NCBI RefSeq assembly: GCF_900115695.1
Contig: NZ_FOXK01000006.1
Coordinates: forward strand, 248,001 to 312,000
Source of the DNA: Ectopseudomonas toyotomiensis
GTDB taxonomy: Bacteria > Pseudomonadota > Gammaproteobacteria > Pseudomonadales > Pseudomonadaceae
Direction of reading: 5' to 3'
DNA: 64,000 nt
Part shown: positions 18,298 to 27,837 of the stretch, in pieces
Layout of the letters: every line of letters starts with the position of its first letter
How positions within the stretch are numbered: position 1 is the first letter of the stretch
Translations under genes and position numbers: made by a program
Notes under the pieces: generated by a model
Told to the model about the DNA's origin: nothing
Databases searched by the model: none
What the model saw: the letters and a program-made list of their open reading frames with translations, nothing else

Positions 18298-19087
18298 CGT
18301 CGCGGTCCAGATCCAGATTGATGTCCGCTTCCGGCGGCTGGGTGCTCTGCGCGCGCTGCTGTTCGAACAATTGCTTGAGTGCCTGCGCCATGCGCGTCTC
18401 GACGCTGGCGTCGATCTGGCTATGCTCCGACTCGATGCGGCACCCACCTGGCAGCAGGCTGTCGTCCTCAAGGATGCGCCAGCTTTCCTCATGACGCTCG
18501 CGCAGTGCCTTGATCGCCTCGAAGTCCTGGGGGTTGACCTGGATACGCACGTTGCCCGCCCCCATCGGCAGCAGCTTGAGCGCTTCGCGCAACACCTGGC
18601 GAATCTGACTGGAGTCGGTGCTCAGTTCGCGCTGGATCACCTCGCGCACCATATGACTGACCAGACGCACCATGGCCACTTCCATTTGCTGGTCCTGCTC
18701 GGCAATCGGATCGAGCAACTGCGTCATGAGCTTTTCCAGGCTGCCGACCTTCAGCGCCAAGGCCGCGTCGGCCTCCTGCTTGGCCTTGATCTGGCCGGCA
18801 TGAAAGCCGTCCTTTTCGCCGGTGGCGAAGCCTTCGTTGTAGGCATCCTGGCGGATGGCTTCGAGTTCATCGAGCGTCAGAGGTTTGACATCTTCGAGTG
18901 CGACCTCTTCGACCTGCGCTGTGTCCTGCGCCTCGACCTCGGCAGAAGGCTGCACCTGTTCATCAGCAGCAGCTTCGGCTTCTTCCGGTTCTTCACCCGG
19001 CGCATCGAAGCTGGGCAACGCCCAACGGTCGAACGTGCCGAGATCCTTGGCGCGAATCAGCTCGCTCTCAGACTCCTTGGCAGCCAT
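18287..19087 (-). CDS. fliH: Flagellar assembly protein FliH
   Basis: Regulator that binds FliI ATPase and tethers it to the C-ring via FliN. The 266 residues have an acidic Glu/Ala-rich N-terminal half and a helical region with a Gly-spaced stretch ([20 protein letters not shown]), then the C-terminal FliH domain with [12 protein letters not shown] and [20 protein letters not shown]. It overlaps fliI by 11 bases and is 3 bases from fliG, so it is part of fliEFGHIJ. Confidence 0.95.
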   Translation of the reverse strand: MAAKESESELIRAKDLGTFDRWALPSFDAPGEEPEEAEAAADEQVQPSAEVEAQDTAQVEEVALEDVKPLTLDELEAIRQDAYNEGFATGEKDGFHAGQIKAKQEADAALALKVGSLEKLMTQLLDPIAEQDQQMEVAMVRLVSHMVREVIQRELSTDSSQIRQVLREALKLLPMGAGNVRIQVNPQDFEAIKALRERHEESWRILEDDSLLPGGCRIESEHSQIDASVETRMAQALKQLFEQQRAQSTQPPEADINLDLDRDDAR

Positions 19088-19090
19088 GGC

Positions 19091-20107
19091 TTAAACCATC
19101 TCCTCGCCACCCTTGCCGCCAAGCACGATCTCTCCGGCTTCGGCCATACGCCGGGCGATGGTGAGAATTTCCTTCTGCGCCCCTTCGACATCGCTGACGC
19201 GCACCGGCCCCTTGGCCTCCAGGTCGTCGCGCAGCAGCTCGGCTGCACGTTTGGACATATTCTTGAAGACCTTGTCCTTGATCGCGTCGTCGGCGCCCTT
19301 GAGCGCCAGTACCAGCACCTCGGAAGAGACCTCGCGCATCAGTGCCTGGATGCCACGGTCGTCGACATCGGCCAGGTTGTCGAAGACGAACATCAGGTCT
19401 TCGATCTGTGTCGACAGGTCTTCGTCCACCTCGCGAATGGAGTCCATCAGTTGACCTTCCACCGAGCTGTCGAGGAAGTTCATGATGTCCGCCGCACGCT
19501 TGACGCCGCCCATGGTGGCGCGCGTGGTGTTGGCGCTGCCGGAGAACTGCTTCTCGAGGATCTGGTTGAGTTCCTTGAGCGCGGACGGTTGCACGGTATT
19601 GAGCGAGGACACACGCAGGATGATGTCCAGGCGCACCTTGTGGTCGAAATGGCTGAGCACTTCACCGGCCTGGTCCGGATCGAGATAGGCGACGACGATG
19701 GCCTGGATCTGCGGATGCTCGTAGCGGATCACATCGGCAACGGCACGCGGCTCCATCCACTTCAGGCTGTCCAGGCCACTGGTGCTGCCGCCCAGCAGGA
19801 TGCGGTCGATCAGATTACCGGCCTTGTCCTCACCCAACGCAGAGGTGAGCATCTTGCGGATGTAGGCATCGGAACCCACACCGAGGCTGGTCTGGTCACC
19901 GACGATATCGACGAACTCGGCCATCACCTGCTCGACCTGCTCGCGATGGATATTGCGCATGCCGGCCATGGCCACACCGACGCGCTGCACTTCCTTCGGC
20001 CCGAGGTGACGCAACACCTGTGCGGCATCGGTCTCACCCAGCGAAAGCAGCAGAATCGCAGCCTTGTCGACCTTGTTCAGCTTGGTAGCGGTACGATTGT
20101 CACTCAT
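19091..20107 (-). CDS. fliG: Flagellar motor switch protein FliG
   Basis: C-ring protein that contacts the stators and generates torque. The 338 residues include the N-terminal domain that binds FliF (VDKAAILLLSLGETDAAQVL), the middle EHPQ motif (YEHPQIQAIVVAYL) and the C-terminal torque domain with charged residues in FDNLADVDDRGIQALMREV. It overlaps fliF by 8 bases. The length is typical. Confidence 0.97.
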   Translation of the reverse strand: MSDNRTATKLNKVDKAAILLLSLGETDAAQVLRHLGPKEVQRVGVAMAGMRNIHREQVEQVMAEFVDIVGDQTSLGVGSDAYIRKMLTSALGEDKAGNLIDRILLGGSTSGLDSLKWMEPRAVADVIRYEHPQIQAIVVAYLDPDQAGEVLSHFDHKVRLDIILRVSSLNTVQPSALKELNQILEKQFSGSANTTRATMGGVKRAADIMNFLDSSVEGQLMDSIREVDEDLSTQIEDLMFVFDNLADVDDRGIQALMREVSSEVLVLALKGADDAIKDKVFKNMSKRAAELLRDDLEAKGPVRVSDVEGAQKEILTIARRMAEAGEIVLGGKGGEEMV

Positions 20108-21881
20108 CGGCGTTGATCCACTCTTTGACGACCTGGGCGACGCGGCCAGGATCTTCCGCTACCAGACTCTTGATAGCGTTCAGCTGTGCATCATACCCCT
20201 CGCTGGGGCTCGGCAACATGATGCTCTGCGGCCCGCCGAGGCTGACGCGATCGTCGGACAGCTCGCCGTCCAGACCTGCCATTTCGCCCAGTTCCACATC
20301 GCCGGAACCTGCCAGCTCCTTGCCCCTGCCGCCGGTGATGTTGTTGAGCACCGGACGCAGCACACCGAACACCAGCACCAGTATGAACAGTACGCCGAGC
20401 ACCTGCTTGACGATGTCCCAGAACCAGGGCTGGGTGTAGAACGGAATATCGGGGATCTCTTCACCCAGCGAAGCGGTAAAGGCGGTATTGATCACGCTGA
20501 CGCTGTCGCCGCGGCTGGCATCGAAGCCCACCGAATCCTGGACCAGACGGGTAAAGCGCGCCAGGTCATCGGTCGTCCACGGCACCCGGCTGCTCTCGCC
20601 AGTAACCGGATCGACACGTACCTGGTCATCCACCACCACCGCTACCGACAGGCGACGCAGGCGCCCCTGCTGCTGACGGGTGTAGCTGATGGAACGATCC
20701 AGCTCGAAGTTGCGGGTCGACTGCTCACGCTTGTCTGCCGGGTATGGCGCCAGCATCGGCTGGCCGGTTACCGGGTCCATGATCTGCTGGCCATTGGCGT
20801 CGACCAGCGGCTGACCCGCAGCAACCGGGCCGGCCGGGGCGGCAGCGCCTGCGGCCTGCTCTGGCGCGGCAGCCGGACCAGGTGGCTGGTTGGACAACGC
20901 ACCCGGCACGCCCTGCGGCGGCAGGCTGCTCTGACGCTGTTCGTTGACCTGTTGCTCGCTGCGCAGCGCGGGCTGATCCGGGTTGAACATTTCGGAGGTG
21001 GACTCAACCGAGCTGAAATCCACGTCAGCCGAGACTTCCGCCTTGTAGCGACCAGTGCCCAGCACCGGCTGCAGAATGTTGTGCACGCGCTGGGTGAACA
21101 GCGTTTCCATGCGACGGGTGTAGTCGAACTGCTTGCCAGCCATGGTCAGCTCGGACAGCTCCTGCTGATCGGAGAGCAGATTGCCCTTCTGGTCGACCAC
21201 CGTGACCTGGCCCTTGTCCAACTCGGGCACGCTGGTCGCCACCAGGTTGACGATCGCCATGACCTGGCTGGGCTCCAATGCGCGCCCCGGATAGAGTTCG
21301 ACCAGCACCGAGGCAGACGGCTTGCGTTCGTCACGCACGAACACCGAAGCCTTGGGCATGGCCAGGTGCACACGCGCCGCCTTGACGTTATTGAGGCTGG
21401 CCACCGTACGTGCCAGCTCGCCCTCAAGACCGCGGCGATAGCGGGTCGCCTCCATGAACTGGCTGGTGCCCAGGCCCTGCTCACGGTCGAGAATTTCGAA
21501 ACCGACGCTGTTGTCGGTGGGCGCCACGCCAGCAGCCGCGAGGCGCATGCGCGCACGCGCCAGATCGTCAGCCTTGACCAGTAGCGCGCCGGAGTTGGGC
21601 TCGATGGTGTAATCGATGCCGGAAGTGGTCAGGGTATCGACCACCTGAGAGGCATCCATACCGTTGAGGCTGCCATACAGCGGACGATAGTCCGGTTGCT
21701 GTGACCAGAGCACCACGGCAAAACCGATCGCCACGCTGGCAGCCAGACCGACCAACAGGCCGAGCTGACGCAGCACCGACATCTCCGCGAGGTTTTCCAA
21801 GAAGCTAAGGCCCAGCAGGGGCTTCTTCGGCTCACCTGGCTCGGCCTTGGCCGGTACATTTGCTACTGCTGCTTCAGCCAT
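20100..21881 (-). CDS. fliF: Flagellar MS-ring protein FliF
   Basis: Forms the membrane MS-ring on which the basal body is built. The 593 residues have two membrane helices (about 38-58 and 445-465), a large periplasmic YscJ-like domain (YGSLNGMDASQVVDTLTTSG) and a C-terminal cytosolic FliG-binding tail ending DPGRVAQVVKEWINADE. A Pro/Ala-rich loop (QPPGPAAAPEQAAGA) lies near residue 330. It follows fliE by 10 bases. Confidence 0.97.
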   Translation of the reverse strand: MAEAAVANVPAKAEPGEPKKPLLGLSFLENLAEMSVLRQLGLLVGLAASVAIGFAVVLWSQQPDYRPLYGSLNGMDASQVVDTLTTSGIDYTIEPNSGALLVKADDLARARMRLAAAGVAPTDNSVGFEILDREQGLGTSQFMEATRYRRGLEGELARTVASLNNVKAARVHLAMPKASVFVRDERKPSASVLVELYPGRALEPSQVMAIVNLVATSVPELDKGQVTVVDQKGNLLSDQQELSELTMAGKQFDYTRRMETLFTQRVHNILQPVLGTGRYKAEVSADVDFSSVESTSEMFNPDQPALRSEQQVNEQRQSSLPPQGVPGALSNQPPGPAAAPEQAAGAAAPAGPVAAGQPLVDANGQQIMDPVTGQPMLAPYPADKREQSTRNFELDRSISYTRQQQGRLRRLSVAVVVDDQVRVDPVTGESSRVPWTTDDLARFTRLVQDSVGFDASRGDSVSVINTAFTASLGEEIPDIPFYTQPWFWDIVKQVLGVLFILVLVFGVLRPVLNNITGGRGKELAGSGDVELGEMAGLDGELSDDRVSLGGPQSIMLPSPSEGYDAQLNAIKSLVAEDPGRVAQVVKEWINADE

Positions 21882-21891
21882 GAATCAACCC

Positions 21892-22221
21892 TCAGACCGG
21901 CATCTGCATGATGTCTTGATACGCCTGGACCAGCTTGTTACGCACCTGGGTCATGGCCTGGAAGGATACGCTGGCTTTCTGCGAGGCGATCATCACGTCG
22001 GTCAGGTCGACCCCGCTCTGCCCCATCTCGAAAGCGGTCGCCAGTTTATTGGAAGCCTGCTGGGTCTCGTTGACCTTGTTCACCGCCTGGCCGAGCATTT
22101 CCGAGAAACTCGGCGCCCCTTGCACTGGCTCGCTCACTGCAGGTTTCTGACGCGCCATGGCCTCAGCCTGCATGGAACGCATTTCCAGCATCAAGCGATT
22201 GAATTCGACACCTTGGCTCAT
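21892..22221 (-). CDS. fliE: Flagellar hook-basal body protein FliE
   Basis: Rod-base protein joining the MS-ring to the rod. The 109 residues contain [20 protein letters not shown] and end [19 protein letters not shown], the conserved FliE C-terminus. The ATG at 22221 ([12 protein letters not shown]) follows GAGGAAG; a frame from 22302 would start upstream of the promoter. It is first in fliEFGHIJ, with a strong sigma-54 element upstream. Confidence 0.96.
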   Translation of the reverse strand: MSQGVEFNRLMLEMRSMQAEAMARQKPAVSEPVQGAPSFSEMLGQAVNKVNETQQASNKLATAFEMGQSGVDLTDVMIASQKASVSFQAMTQVRNKLVQAYQDIMQMPV

Positions 22222-22273
22222 GACTTCCTCCACTGCCCGCTTTTTGACACTAGCGGCGCTATGCAGGGGTATT

Positions 22274-22290
22274 TGCAACAAGAGTGCCAA
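22274..22290 (-). promoter_or_regulatory. Sigma-54 promoter of fliE operon
   Basis: Minus-strand TTGGCAC-N5-TTGCA is an essentially perfect -24/-12 element. It lies 53 bases upstream of the fliE ATG. FleQ-dependent sigma-54 expression of fliE is known in Pseudomonas. Confidence 0.85.
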
Positions 22291-22435
22291 AAGAGCAGCC
22301 ACAGGCTACAAGCTTCAGGCAGCAAGGAGAGGCAGCCCGAAAACGGACCTCTCGAAGGGTGAAGCGAAGACAGCAAACCAGGCGCACAGAAGTGGCCCGG
22401 CTTGCCCAAGAAGGTAGGACTCTGGCAGAGCCGGA

Positions 22436-23851
22436 TCAGCTGGCGTACAGATAAGCCTCGACATCCATGCCGGCATCACGCATCTGCGCCAGCTTGTAGC
22501 GCAGGGTGCGCGGGCTGATACCCAGGCGCTCGGCGGCTTCCTTGCGGCGACCGCGTTCGGCACGCAGGGTATCGATAATGACCTGAAACTCGCGACGGCG
22601 AAGATCCTCCCCCAGCGCGCCGGTATCGACCGCACTCGGCGACTCGACCGGTTGCGCCATTGGCGGCGCAACGCTCGGTACCACGGCCAGACGCGGGGCC
22701 GTACCCTGCACCGATTGGCCGATGGGCGCATGCAGGCATAGATCCTGCGCCTGAATCACCCCCCCCTGCTGCAGGATCAATGCGCGTTGAATGGCGTTGT
22801 CCAGTTCGCGCACATTGCCCGGCCACTGATGCTGTACCAGGCTCTGCGCGGCCGACTCGGACAGACGCACCGGCACCTGATTCATTTTCTTGACGTGTTT
22901 GGCCAGCAGTCGTTCGGCCAGCGGCAGAATGTCGGCAGGCCGCTCACGCAGCGGTCGCCAGGCCAGGGGAAATACCGACAGACGATAATAGAGGTCCTCC
23001 CGGAAGCGCCCCGCCGCCACCTCACTGGCCAAGTCACGGTTACTGGTGGCCAGCACGCGAATATCCAGGTTGATCGGTTTACGCGCCCCGACCCGCTCCA
23101 CCTCACGCTCCTGCAACACACGCAACAACTTGGCCTGCAGCCCCAGCGGCATTTCGGAAATCTCGTCGAGCAGAATGGTGCCGCCATCAGCCAGCTCGAA
23201 CTTGCCTGGCTGCGCGTTGACCGCACCGGTGAATGCGCCCTTCTCATGCCCGAACAAGGTGGCCTCGAGCATGTTGTCGGGAATCGCCGCACAGTTGATG
23301 GCGATAAAAGGCCCGGAGGCGCGCGGTGACTGCTGATGGATATAACGCGCCAGCACTTCCTTACCGGTGCCGGACTCGCCGGTGATCATCACCGTCGAAT
23401 CACTCTGCGCCACTCGGGACGCCAGCTCCAGCAGCTGCACGCTGGCCGGCTCGAGCGCCACCGGACCGTCACGATCTCCCGCCGTCAGTTTTCCGAGTGC
23501 ATGTCTGGCCACCAGCTCCAGCAACGTGCGCGGCTCGAACGGTTTGACCAGGTAATCGGCCGCCCCCTGGCGAATCGCATCCACCGCCCGCTCCACCGCG
23601 CCGAAGGCCGTCATCAGCAATACCGGCAGTTGCGGATAACGACTACGAATCTGCGCCAGCAGTTGATGACCATCCATGCCCGGCATGTTGACGTCACTGA
23701 CCACCAGCCCGAACGGCTCTTCGGTCAACGCGACCAACGCCGCCTCGGCGCAATCGACCGCCCGATAATCATGCCCGCCCAGGCACAGGGTATCGGCCAG
23801 AGCTTCGCGCAGCGCGCGATCGTCTTCAACCAGCAGGACTTTGGCAGCCAT
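22436..23851 (-). CDS. fleR: Sigma-54 response regulator FleR
   Basis: Activates rod, hook and related genes after phosphorylation by FleS. The 471 residues show a receiver domain (phospho-Asp near 53, LVVSDVNMPGMDG), an AAA+ domain with GESGTGKEV, the sigma-54-contacting GAFTGA and GGTILLDEISEMPLG, and a C-terminal Fis-type helix-turn-helix (RKEAAERLGISPRTLRYKLA). It is 3 bases after fleS. Likely targets in this window are the flgB and flgF promoters. Confidence 0.97.
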   Translation of the reverse strand: MAAKVLLVEDDRALREALADTLCLGGHDYRAVDCAEAALVALTEEPFGLVVSDVNMPGMDGHQLLAQIRSRYPQLPVLLMTAFGAVERAVDAIRQGAADYLVKPFEPRTLLELVARHALGKLTAGDRDGPVALEPASVQLLELASRVAQSDSTVMITGESGTGKEVLARYIHQQSPRASGPFIAINCAAIPDNMLEATLFGHEKGAFTGAVNAQPGKFELADGGTILLDEISEMPLGLQAKLLRVLQEREVERVGARKPINLDIRVLATSNRDLASEVAAGRFREDLYYRLSVFPLAWRPLRERPADILPLAERLLAKHVKKMNQVPVRLSESAAQSLVQHQWPGNVRELDNAIQRALILQQGGVIQAQDLCLHAPIGQSVQGTAPRLAVVPSVAPPMAQPVESPSAVDTGALGEDLRRREFQVIIDTLRAERGRRKEAAERLGISPRTLRYKLAQMRDAGMDVEAYLYAS

Positions 23852-23854
23852 GGG

Positions 23855-25069
23855 TTACTCCTGATTCGAGTGAGGCGCTGCACCTTGCAGCGGCAGAGAA
23901 ACGATGGCGCAGGTACCACGACCCACACGCGATTGCAGCAGCAGCCGGCCCTGATGAGCACGGGCCACTGCCTTGACCACCGCCAGGCCGAGGCCGGTAC
24001 CGGTAGTCTTGGTGGTGAAGAAGGGCTCGCCCAGGCGCGCCAGGGTTTCCCGGCTCATGCCTGGCCCGTTATCGCTGACGCACAGGCGCAGCTGGCTGTC
24101 GCGGCGATAGAGATGAACCTTCAGGCGCGCATCACGCCCGGCAGCCTGAATGGCGTTGTCGATCAGATTGAGGACGGTGCCGACCAGCGTGTCGCGATTG
24201 CACAGCAACTCGCCGTCGCGCACATCGCACTGCCAGCGCACGGCCATATCGCCCACATGCGCATCGGCAGCGGCACGCAGCGCGTCGAACAGGACCGATG
24301 GCGACAGGCGATCCGGCAACGGCAGCTCGCCCCGGGCGAAGATCAGCATGTCGCGCACCTGGTTTTCCAACTCGTGCAGCCGCTCCTTCAAGCGCCCGGC
24401 GAAGCGCTGCTGCTGTTCGGCCGGCAGTACCTGCTCGTTCAGGTGGCTTGCATAAAGCAGCGCAGCGGAGAGTGGCGTACGGATCTGATGCGCGAGAGAG
24501 GCGACCATGCGCCCCAGCGCCGATAGACGCTCATGGCGAGAGAGCTGATCCTGCAGGCGACGGGTTTCCGTCAGGTCGGTCAGCAGCACCAACTGCCCCG
24601 GTTCCCCGTGCAGAGAACGGGTGGCAATGGACAGACGCCGGCCGTCGCGCATGGAGATTTCGTGACCATCGTCTTCGCGCGGCGCGAAATTGCGAGCAAT
24701 CACCTGGCGCCAGAGCATACCCACCAGTGGCTGGCCGAGCAGCGCACGCGCGACTGGGTTGGCCTCGCGCACGACGCCCTGACCGTCGATGACGATCACA
24801 CCACCAGGCAGCAGATCCAGCAGGCTTTGCAGGCGATGGGCCAGACGTTCCTTCTCCGCCAGTTCCTGCATACGCTGAGCACTGACCAGCGCCAGTTGCC
24901 CCTTCAGCTCATTGATCCGCGCTTCCAGCAAGCTGTAGGACTCGCTGAGCTGATTGGACATCTGATTGAACAGGGCAAAGGCCTGCTCCAGTCCTGCCCG
25001 GCTGGCTTGCTCGAGCGGCGCCGGAACGCCTGGCTCGGCTGACTCGGTAGGACGACGGTTAGCTTCCAT
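23855..25069 (-). CDS. fleS: Sensor histidine kinase FleS
   Basis: Cytosolic sensor kinase for FleR; no membrane segment is seen in its 404 residues. The domains are an N-terminal coiled coil (about 20-80), a PAS domain (LLDLLPGGVIVIDGQGVVRE), a HisKA box with the phospho-His in SLAHQIRTPLSAALL, and HATPase_c with NLIDNAIQAAG, DNGPGMS and GTGLGLAVVKA. A sigma-54 element lies upstream, and the gene is separated from fleQ by a terminator. Confidence 0.96.
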   Translation of the reverse strand: MEANRRPTESAEPGVPAPLEQASRAGLEQAFALFNQMSNQLSESYSLLEARINELKGQLALVSAQRMQELAEKERLAHRLQSLLDLLPGGVIVIDGQGVVREANPVARALLGQPLVGMLWRQVIARNFAPREDDGHEISMRDGRRLSIATRSLHGEPGQLVLLTDLTETRRLQDQLSRHERLSALGRMVASLAHQIRTPLSAALLYASHLNEQVLPAEQQQRFAGRLKERLHELENQVRDMLIFARGELPLPDRLSPSVLFDALRAAADAHVGDMAVRWQCDVRDGELLCNRDTLVGTVLNLIDNAIQAAGRDARLKVHLYRRDSQLRLCVSDNGPGMSRETLARLGEPFFTTKTTGTGLGLAVVKAVARAHQGRLLLQSRVGRGTCAIVSLPLQGAAPHSNQE

Positions 25070-25121
25070 CTGCTTCTCTCATACGACGCACCGTCAGAAG
25101 ACGGTCGGATACAAGAGCTTT

Positions 25122-25138
25122 AGCAATCCCCGTGCCTA
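25122..25138 (-). promoter_or_regulatory. Sigma-54 promoter of fleSR
   Basis: Minus-strand AGGCAC-N5-TTGC has exact GG-N10-GC spacing, 53 bases upstream of the fleS ATG. FleQ-dependent sigma-54 transcription of fleSR is established in P. aeruginosa. A perfect 12-bp palindrome (TCAAGTACTTGA, 25157-25168) lies 19 bases further upstream. Confidence 0.8.
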
Positions 25139-25174
25139 CTTTTTTCTATTTATTTATCAAGTACTTGAAAAAAC

Positions 25175-25206
25175 AAAGCCGGAGCTCGCGTCAAAGCTCC
25201 GGCTTT
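25175..25206 (-). terminator. Intrinsic terminator of fleQ
   Basis: A 12-bp perfect stem (AAAGCCGGAGCT with AGCTCCGGCTTT) with an 8-base loop is followed on the minus strand by GTTTTTTC. It lies between the fleQ stop and the fleSR promoter. Confidence 0.9.
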
Positions 25207-25294
25207 CGGGTCAGCAATTACTCGTAGGGCGCGCCGTGCGCACCAGCCCTACAGAATCATGGCCTGTGCCACTGCGCGGCCGCCCCCAGACAAG

Positions 25295-26770
25295 TCAATC
25301 CTCGTCCTGACCATCCTCTTCGCGGCGGCTCATGCCGTACTTGCGCATCTTCTCGACCAGCGTGGTACGACGAATACGCAGGCGCTCAGCCGCACGCGCC
25401 ACCACGCCACCCGCATCATCCAGCGCCTGCTGGATCAGGCCCTGCTCCAGATTGCCGAGGTAATCTTTCAGGTCCAGCCCCTCCGGCGGCAGCATGGCGG
25501 GCGTATCGAGGCCCGGCAGACCGGCCATGATCGCAGCGCGCTCTTCCATTTCATCACGCAGGCTGGCGGCAAGCTGCTCATCCTCGTCATCGACATGACG
25601 GAACTTCTTCGGCAATTCGCCCACCCCGATCACACCGTAGGGATGCATGATCGCCATGCGCTCCACCAGGTTGGCCAGCTCGCGCACGTTACCTGCCCAG
25701 TCATGACGGCACAGCGACATGATGGCGGCCGAATTGAAGCGAATGGAGCCACGCTTCTCGTGCTCCATGCGCGAAATCAGCTCATTCATCAGCAGCGGAA
25801 TATCTTCGATACGCTCGCGCAGCGGCGCCATCTCGATAGGGAAGACGTTGAGGCGGTAATACAGGTCCTCACGGAAACTGCCGTCCTCGATCATCTTCTC
25901 CAGGTTCTTGTGCGTGGCAGCGATGATGCGCACATCGGCGGTCTGCGTCTTGTTGCTGCCGACACGCTCGAAGGTTCGTTCCTGCAGCACCCGCAGCAAC
26001 TTGACCTGCATCGGCAGCGGCATGTCGCCGATTTCATCGAGAAACAGCGTACCGCCGTTGGCCAGCTCGAAGCGCCCTGCCCGACTGGTGATGGCTCCAG
26101 TGAAGGCGCCCTTCTCATGACCGAACAACTCGCTTTCCAGCAACTCGGCCGGAATGGCACCGCAGTTGACCGGCACGAACGGTGCCTCGCGACGCTTGGA
26201 GTGGTAATGCAGATTGCGCGCTACCACTTCCTTGCCGGTTCCGGACTCACCGAGGATCAACACACTGGCCTCGGTATCGGCGACCTGCTGCATCATCTGC
26301 CGCACCTGCTGAATGGCACGACTGGTACCGACCAGGCTGCGGAACAGATTGGGCTCGCGCTGCCGACCACGATCACGGGCCTGGTCGTACATCTCGCGAT
26401 AGACCTGGGCACGGTGCAGCGAATCGAGCAGCTTGTTATAGCTGAGTGGAGTTTCCAGGCTCGCCAGCACACGCCTGCGCAGATCTTCCGGCCACTCGAC
26501 AATGCTGGAGTCGCCAACCGTCAATAGCGGCAGGAATTCATCCCAGCCAGCAATCTGCTTGGTCAGCTCGAGCGCCCCACCCTTGGCCTCGACATCGCCC
26601 AGCAAGACGCTGAGCACTTCGCGACTGGAAGCGAGCTCGGCCACAGCATTGCGCCAATCCTGGCTGGTACAGGCCAGATGCTCTTCCCCGAGAAAACTCA
26701 GAATGATCGCCAACTCGTGGCGGCGCGCAGCATTGTCATCGATCAACAGGATTTTGGTTTCACGCCACAT
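25295..26770 (-). CDS. fleQ: Master flagellar regulator FleQ
   Basis: Sigma-54 enhancer-binding protein at the top of the flagellar cascade; in P. aeruginosa it also binds c-di-GMP and controls biofilm genes. The 491 residues have an N-terminal atypical receiver (FleQ domain), AAA+ Walker A GESGTGKE (174-181), GAFTGA (221-226), Walker [13 protein letters not shown] (239-250) and a C-terminal Fis helix-turn-helix ([18 protein letters not shown]). It is monocistronic by context: a terminator follows and a sigma-70-like promoter precedes. Confidence 0.97.
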   Translation of the reverse strand: MWRETKILLIDDNAARRHELAIILSFLGEEHLACTSQDWRNAVAELASSREVLSVLLGDVEAKGGALELTKQIAGWDEFLPLLTVGDSSIVEWPEDLRRRVLASLETPLSYNKLLDSLHRAQVYREMYDQARDRGRQREPNLFRSLVGTSRAIQQVRQMMQQVADTEASVLILGESGTGKEVVARNLHYHSKRREAPFVPVNCGAIPAELLESELFGHEKGAFTGAITSRAGRFELANGGTLFLDEIGDMPLPMQVKLLRVLQERTFERVGSNKTQTADVRIIAATHKNLEKMIEDGSFREDLYYRLNVFPIEMAPLRERIEDIPLLMNELISRMEHEKRGSIRFNSAAIMSLCRHDWAGNVRELANLVERMAIMHPYGVIGVGELPKKFRHVDDEDEQLAASLRDEMEERAAIMAGLPGLDTPAMLPPEGLDLKDYLGNLEQGLIQQALDDAGGVVARAAERLRIRRTTLVEKMRKYGMSRREEDGQDED

Positions 26771-26844
26771 CTTGTGCTTGTCTGACCCGAGAAGTGAGGG
26801 AAATTGCGCGCCAGATCTTCGACACGCACCGGCAATTAGCCACT

Positions 26845-26873
26845 AGTAAAGTCAAAAAATTGAAGTCAGTCAA
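26845..26873 (-). promoter_or_regulatory. Possible sigma-70 promoter of fleQ with internal FleQ-box-like site
   Basis: Minus-strand TTGACT, a 17-base spacer and TTTACT lie about 75 bases before the fleQ ATG in an AT-rich patch. The spacer (plus-strand 26851-26864, GTCAAAAAATTGAA) resembles the published FleQ box GTCANTAAATTGAC with two mismatches. This would allow autorepression. There is no sigma-54 element here, consistent with fleQ being sigma-70 driven. Confidence 0.45.
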
Positions 26874-27029
26874 TTTTATGGCGTAACTTTTTTGCCCGCC
26901 AATGGAATTAGCTAAGCACCTGTTTGCAGAGCCGGGTAGTGGCAACCGAGAAAAAAGAAAGAGAAACGCAAGCGGAGAGAGGGACAACCGAGCCGAACCT
27001 GCTGGTTAAACTCGGTAAACATCAGGTTA

Positions 27030-27323
27030 TCAGCCGAAAAGCTGATAAACCTTGGCCCCCTGGTGGGATTGATTGAGCTGCACCAATTCGCCTGCCAGAC
27101 GCCGCTGCTCGGTCTGACAAACGGTCACCAGCTCACGGTAAAGTGACAGTAGATTTTCCAGGCCACTGCGCAGTTCTTCTTCGTCGTGACTATCGACCAT
27201 AGCAGCATCGACTACCATGCGGCACTGCAGATCGAGCTCGCCAATCGCGGCCCAGTCCTGTTTGGCCAGAGCATCACGCAGGGCCGAGCCGGTCGCTTGC
27301 AAACGCTGGACGGATGAACTCAT
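27030..27323 (-). CDS. FliT-like flagellar export chaperone
   Basis: Small helical protein of 97 residues (MSSSVQRLQATGSALRDALA), with heptad-like Leu spacing and the C-terminus SHQGAKVYQLFG. Position after fliD-fliS-fliS and its size and helix pattern fit FliT, the FliD chaperone. Sequence similarity across FliT proteins is low, so the function is inferred mainly from context. It follows the first fliS by 21 bases. An 8-bp inverted repeat (TTATCAGC/GCTGATAA, 27027-27048) covers its stop codon. Confidence 0.75.
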   Translation of the reverse strand: MSSSVQRLQATGSALRDALAKQDWAAIGELDLQCRMVVDAAMVDSHDEEELRSGLENLLSLYRELVTVCQTEQRRLAGELVQLNQSHQGAKVYQLFG

Positions 27324-27344
27324 TCGCTTCTCCTCCGATGCTCG

Positions 27345-27725
27345 CTACTGAGCGATAGCATCCCAACCCTGTTTGACGTTACGCAGCAGCCCCGAAACTT
27401 CTTCGAGAAGCTCCGGCTCGTTGCTCACATTGGCTTCGGTCAAACGGGCGATCATGTATTCATACAGGCTATCGAGGTTACCGGCCAGCTCGCCACCTTG
27501 CTGGTGGTCGAGACTCTCGCGCAGTCCCGCGATGATGGCAATACTCTTGCCGATCAATTCACCTTTTAGCGCTGTCTGTCCGCGCTCCATGGCACCACGT
27601 GCCTGAGCGATGCGAGACAAACCACCCTCCATCAACATCTGGATCAGTCGATGAGGGCTGGCCTCTGCGGCCTGCGCTTGGTTGTTGACGGTCTGATACT
27701 GCTTGAGGGCCGCCATTGCGTTCAT
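27345..27725 (-). CDS. fliS: Flagellin chaperone FliS (first paralogue)
   Basis: Cytosolic chaperone that keeps flagellin unfolded and ready for export. The 126 residues contain ASPHRLIQMLMEGGLSRIAQA and LDSLYEYMIARLTEANV, the conserved FliS patterns. The start may be ATG 27725 (MNAMAALKQYQ) or 27716 (MAALKQYQ). A well-matched sigma-28 element lies 37 bases upstream, separating it from the second fliS-like gene, so it can be transcribed apart from fliD. Confidence 0.95.
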   Translation of the reverse strand: MNAMAALKQYQTVNNQAQAAEASPHRLIQMLMEGGLSRIAQARGAMERGQTALKGELIGKSIAIIAGLRESLDHQQGGELAGNLDSLYEYMIARLTEANVSNEPELLEEVSGLLRNVKQGWDAIAQ

Positions 27726-27761
27726 AGTCGCTCTCGCTCTACCGATGGGCTGATACTCCAG

Positions 27762-27789
27762 GTATCGGCCCTGCGATTCAAAGCTTTAA
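27762..27789 (-). promoter_or_regulatory. Sigma-28 (FliA) promoter of fliS-fliT
   Basis: Minus-strand TTAAAG, 14 bases, GCCGATAC is a near-consensus FliA element (TAAAG-N14-GCCGATAA). It lies in the 112-base gap between the two fliS paralogues, 37 bases before the fliS ATG. Confidence 0.75.
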
Positions 27790-27837
27790 CGCTTTTGTCG
27801 CTGAAACGGCCCAGCCAAACCGAAAAGAAACGATTGG

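Noticed and set aside
18371..20116. Plus-strand open frame (581 codons) opposite fliH-fliG
   Set aside because: It is a shadow frame of GC-rich coding DNA; the minus-strand genes are unambiguous and the translated product looks like nothing known.
26914..26930. Sigma-54-like AAGCACCTGTTTGCA upstream of fleQ
   Set aside because: It is on the wrong strand for fleQ and the GG-N10-GC spacing is broken (AG with 9 bases).
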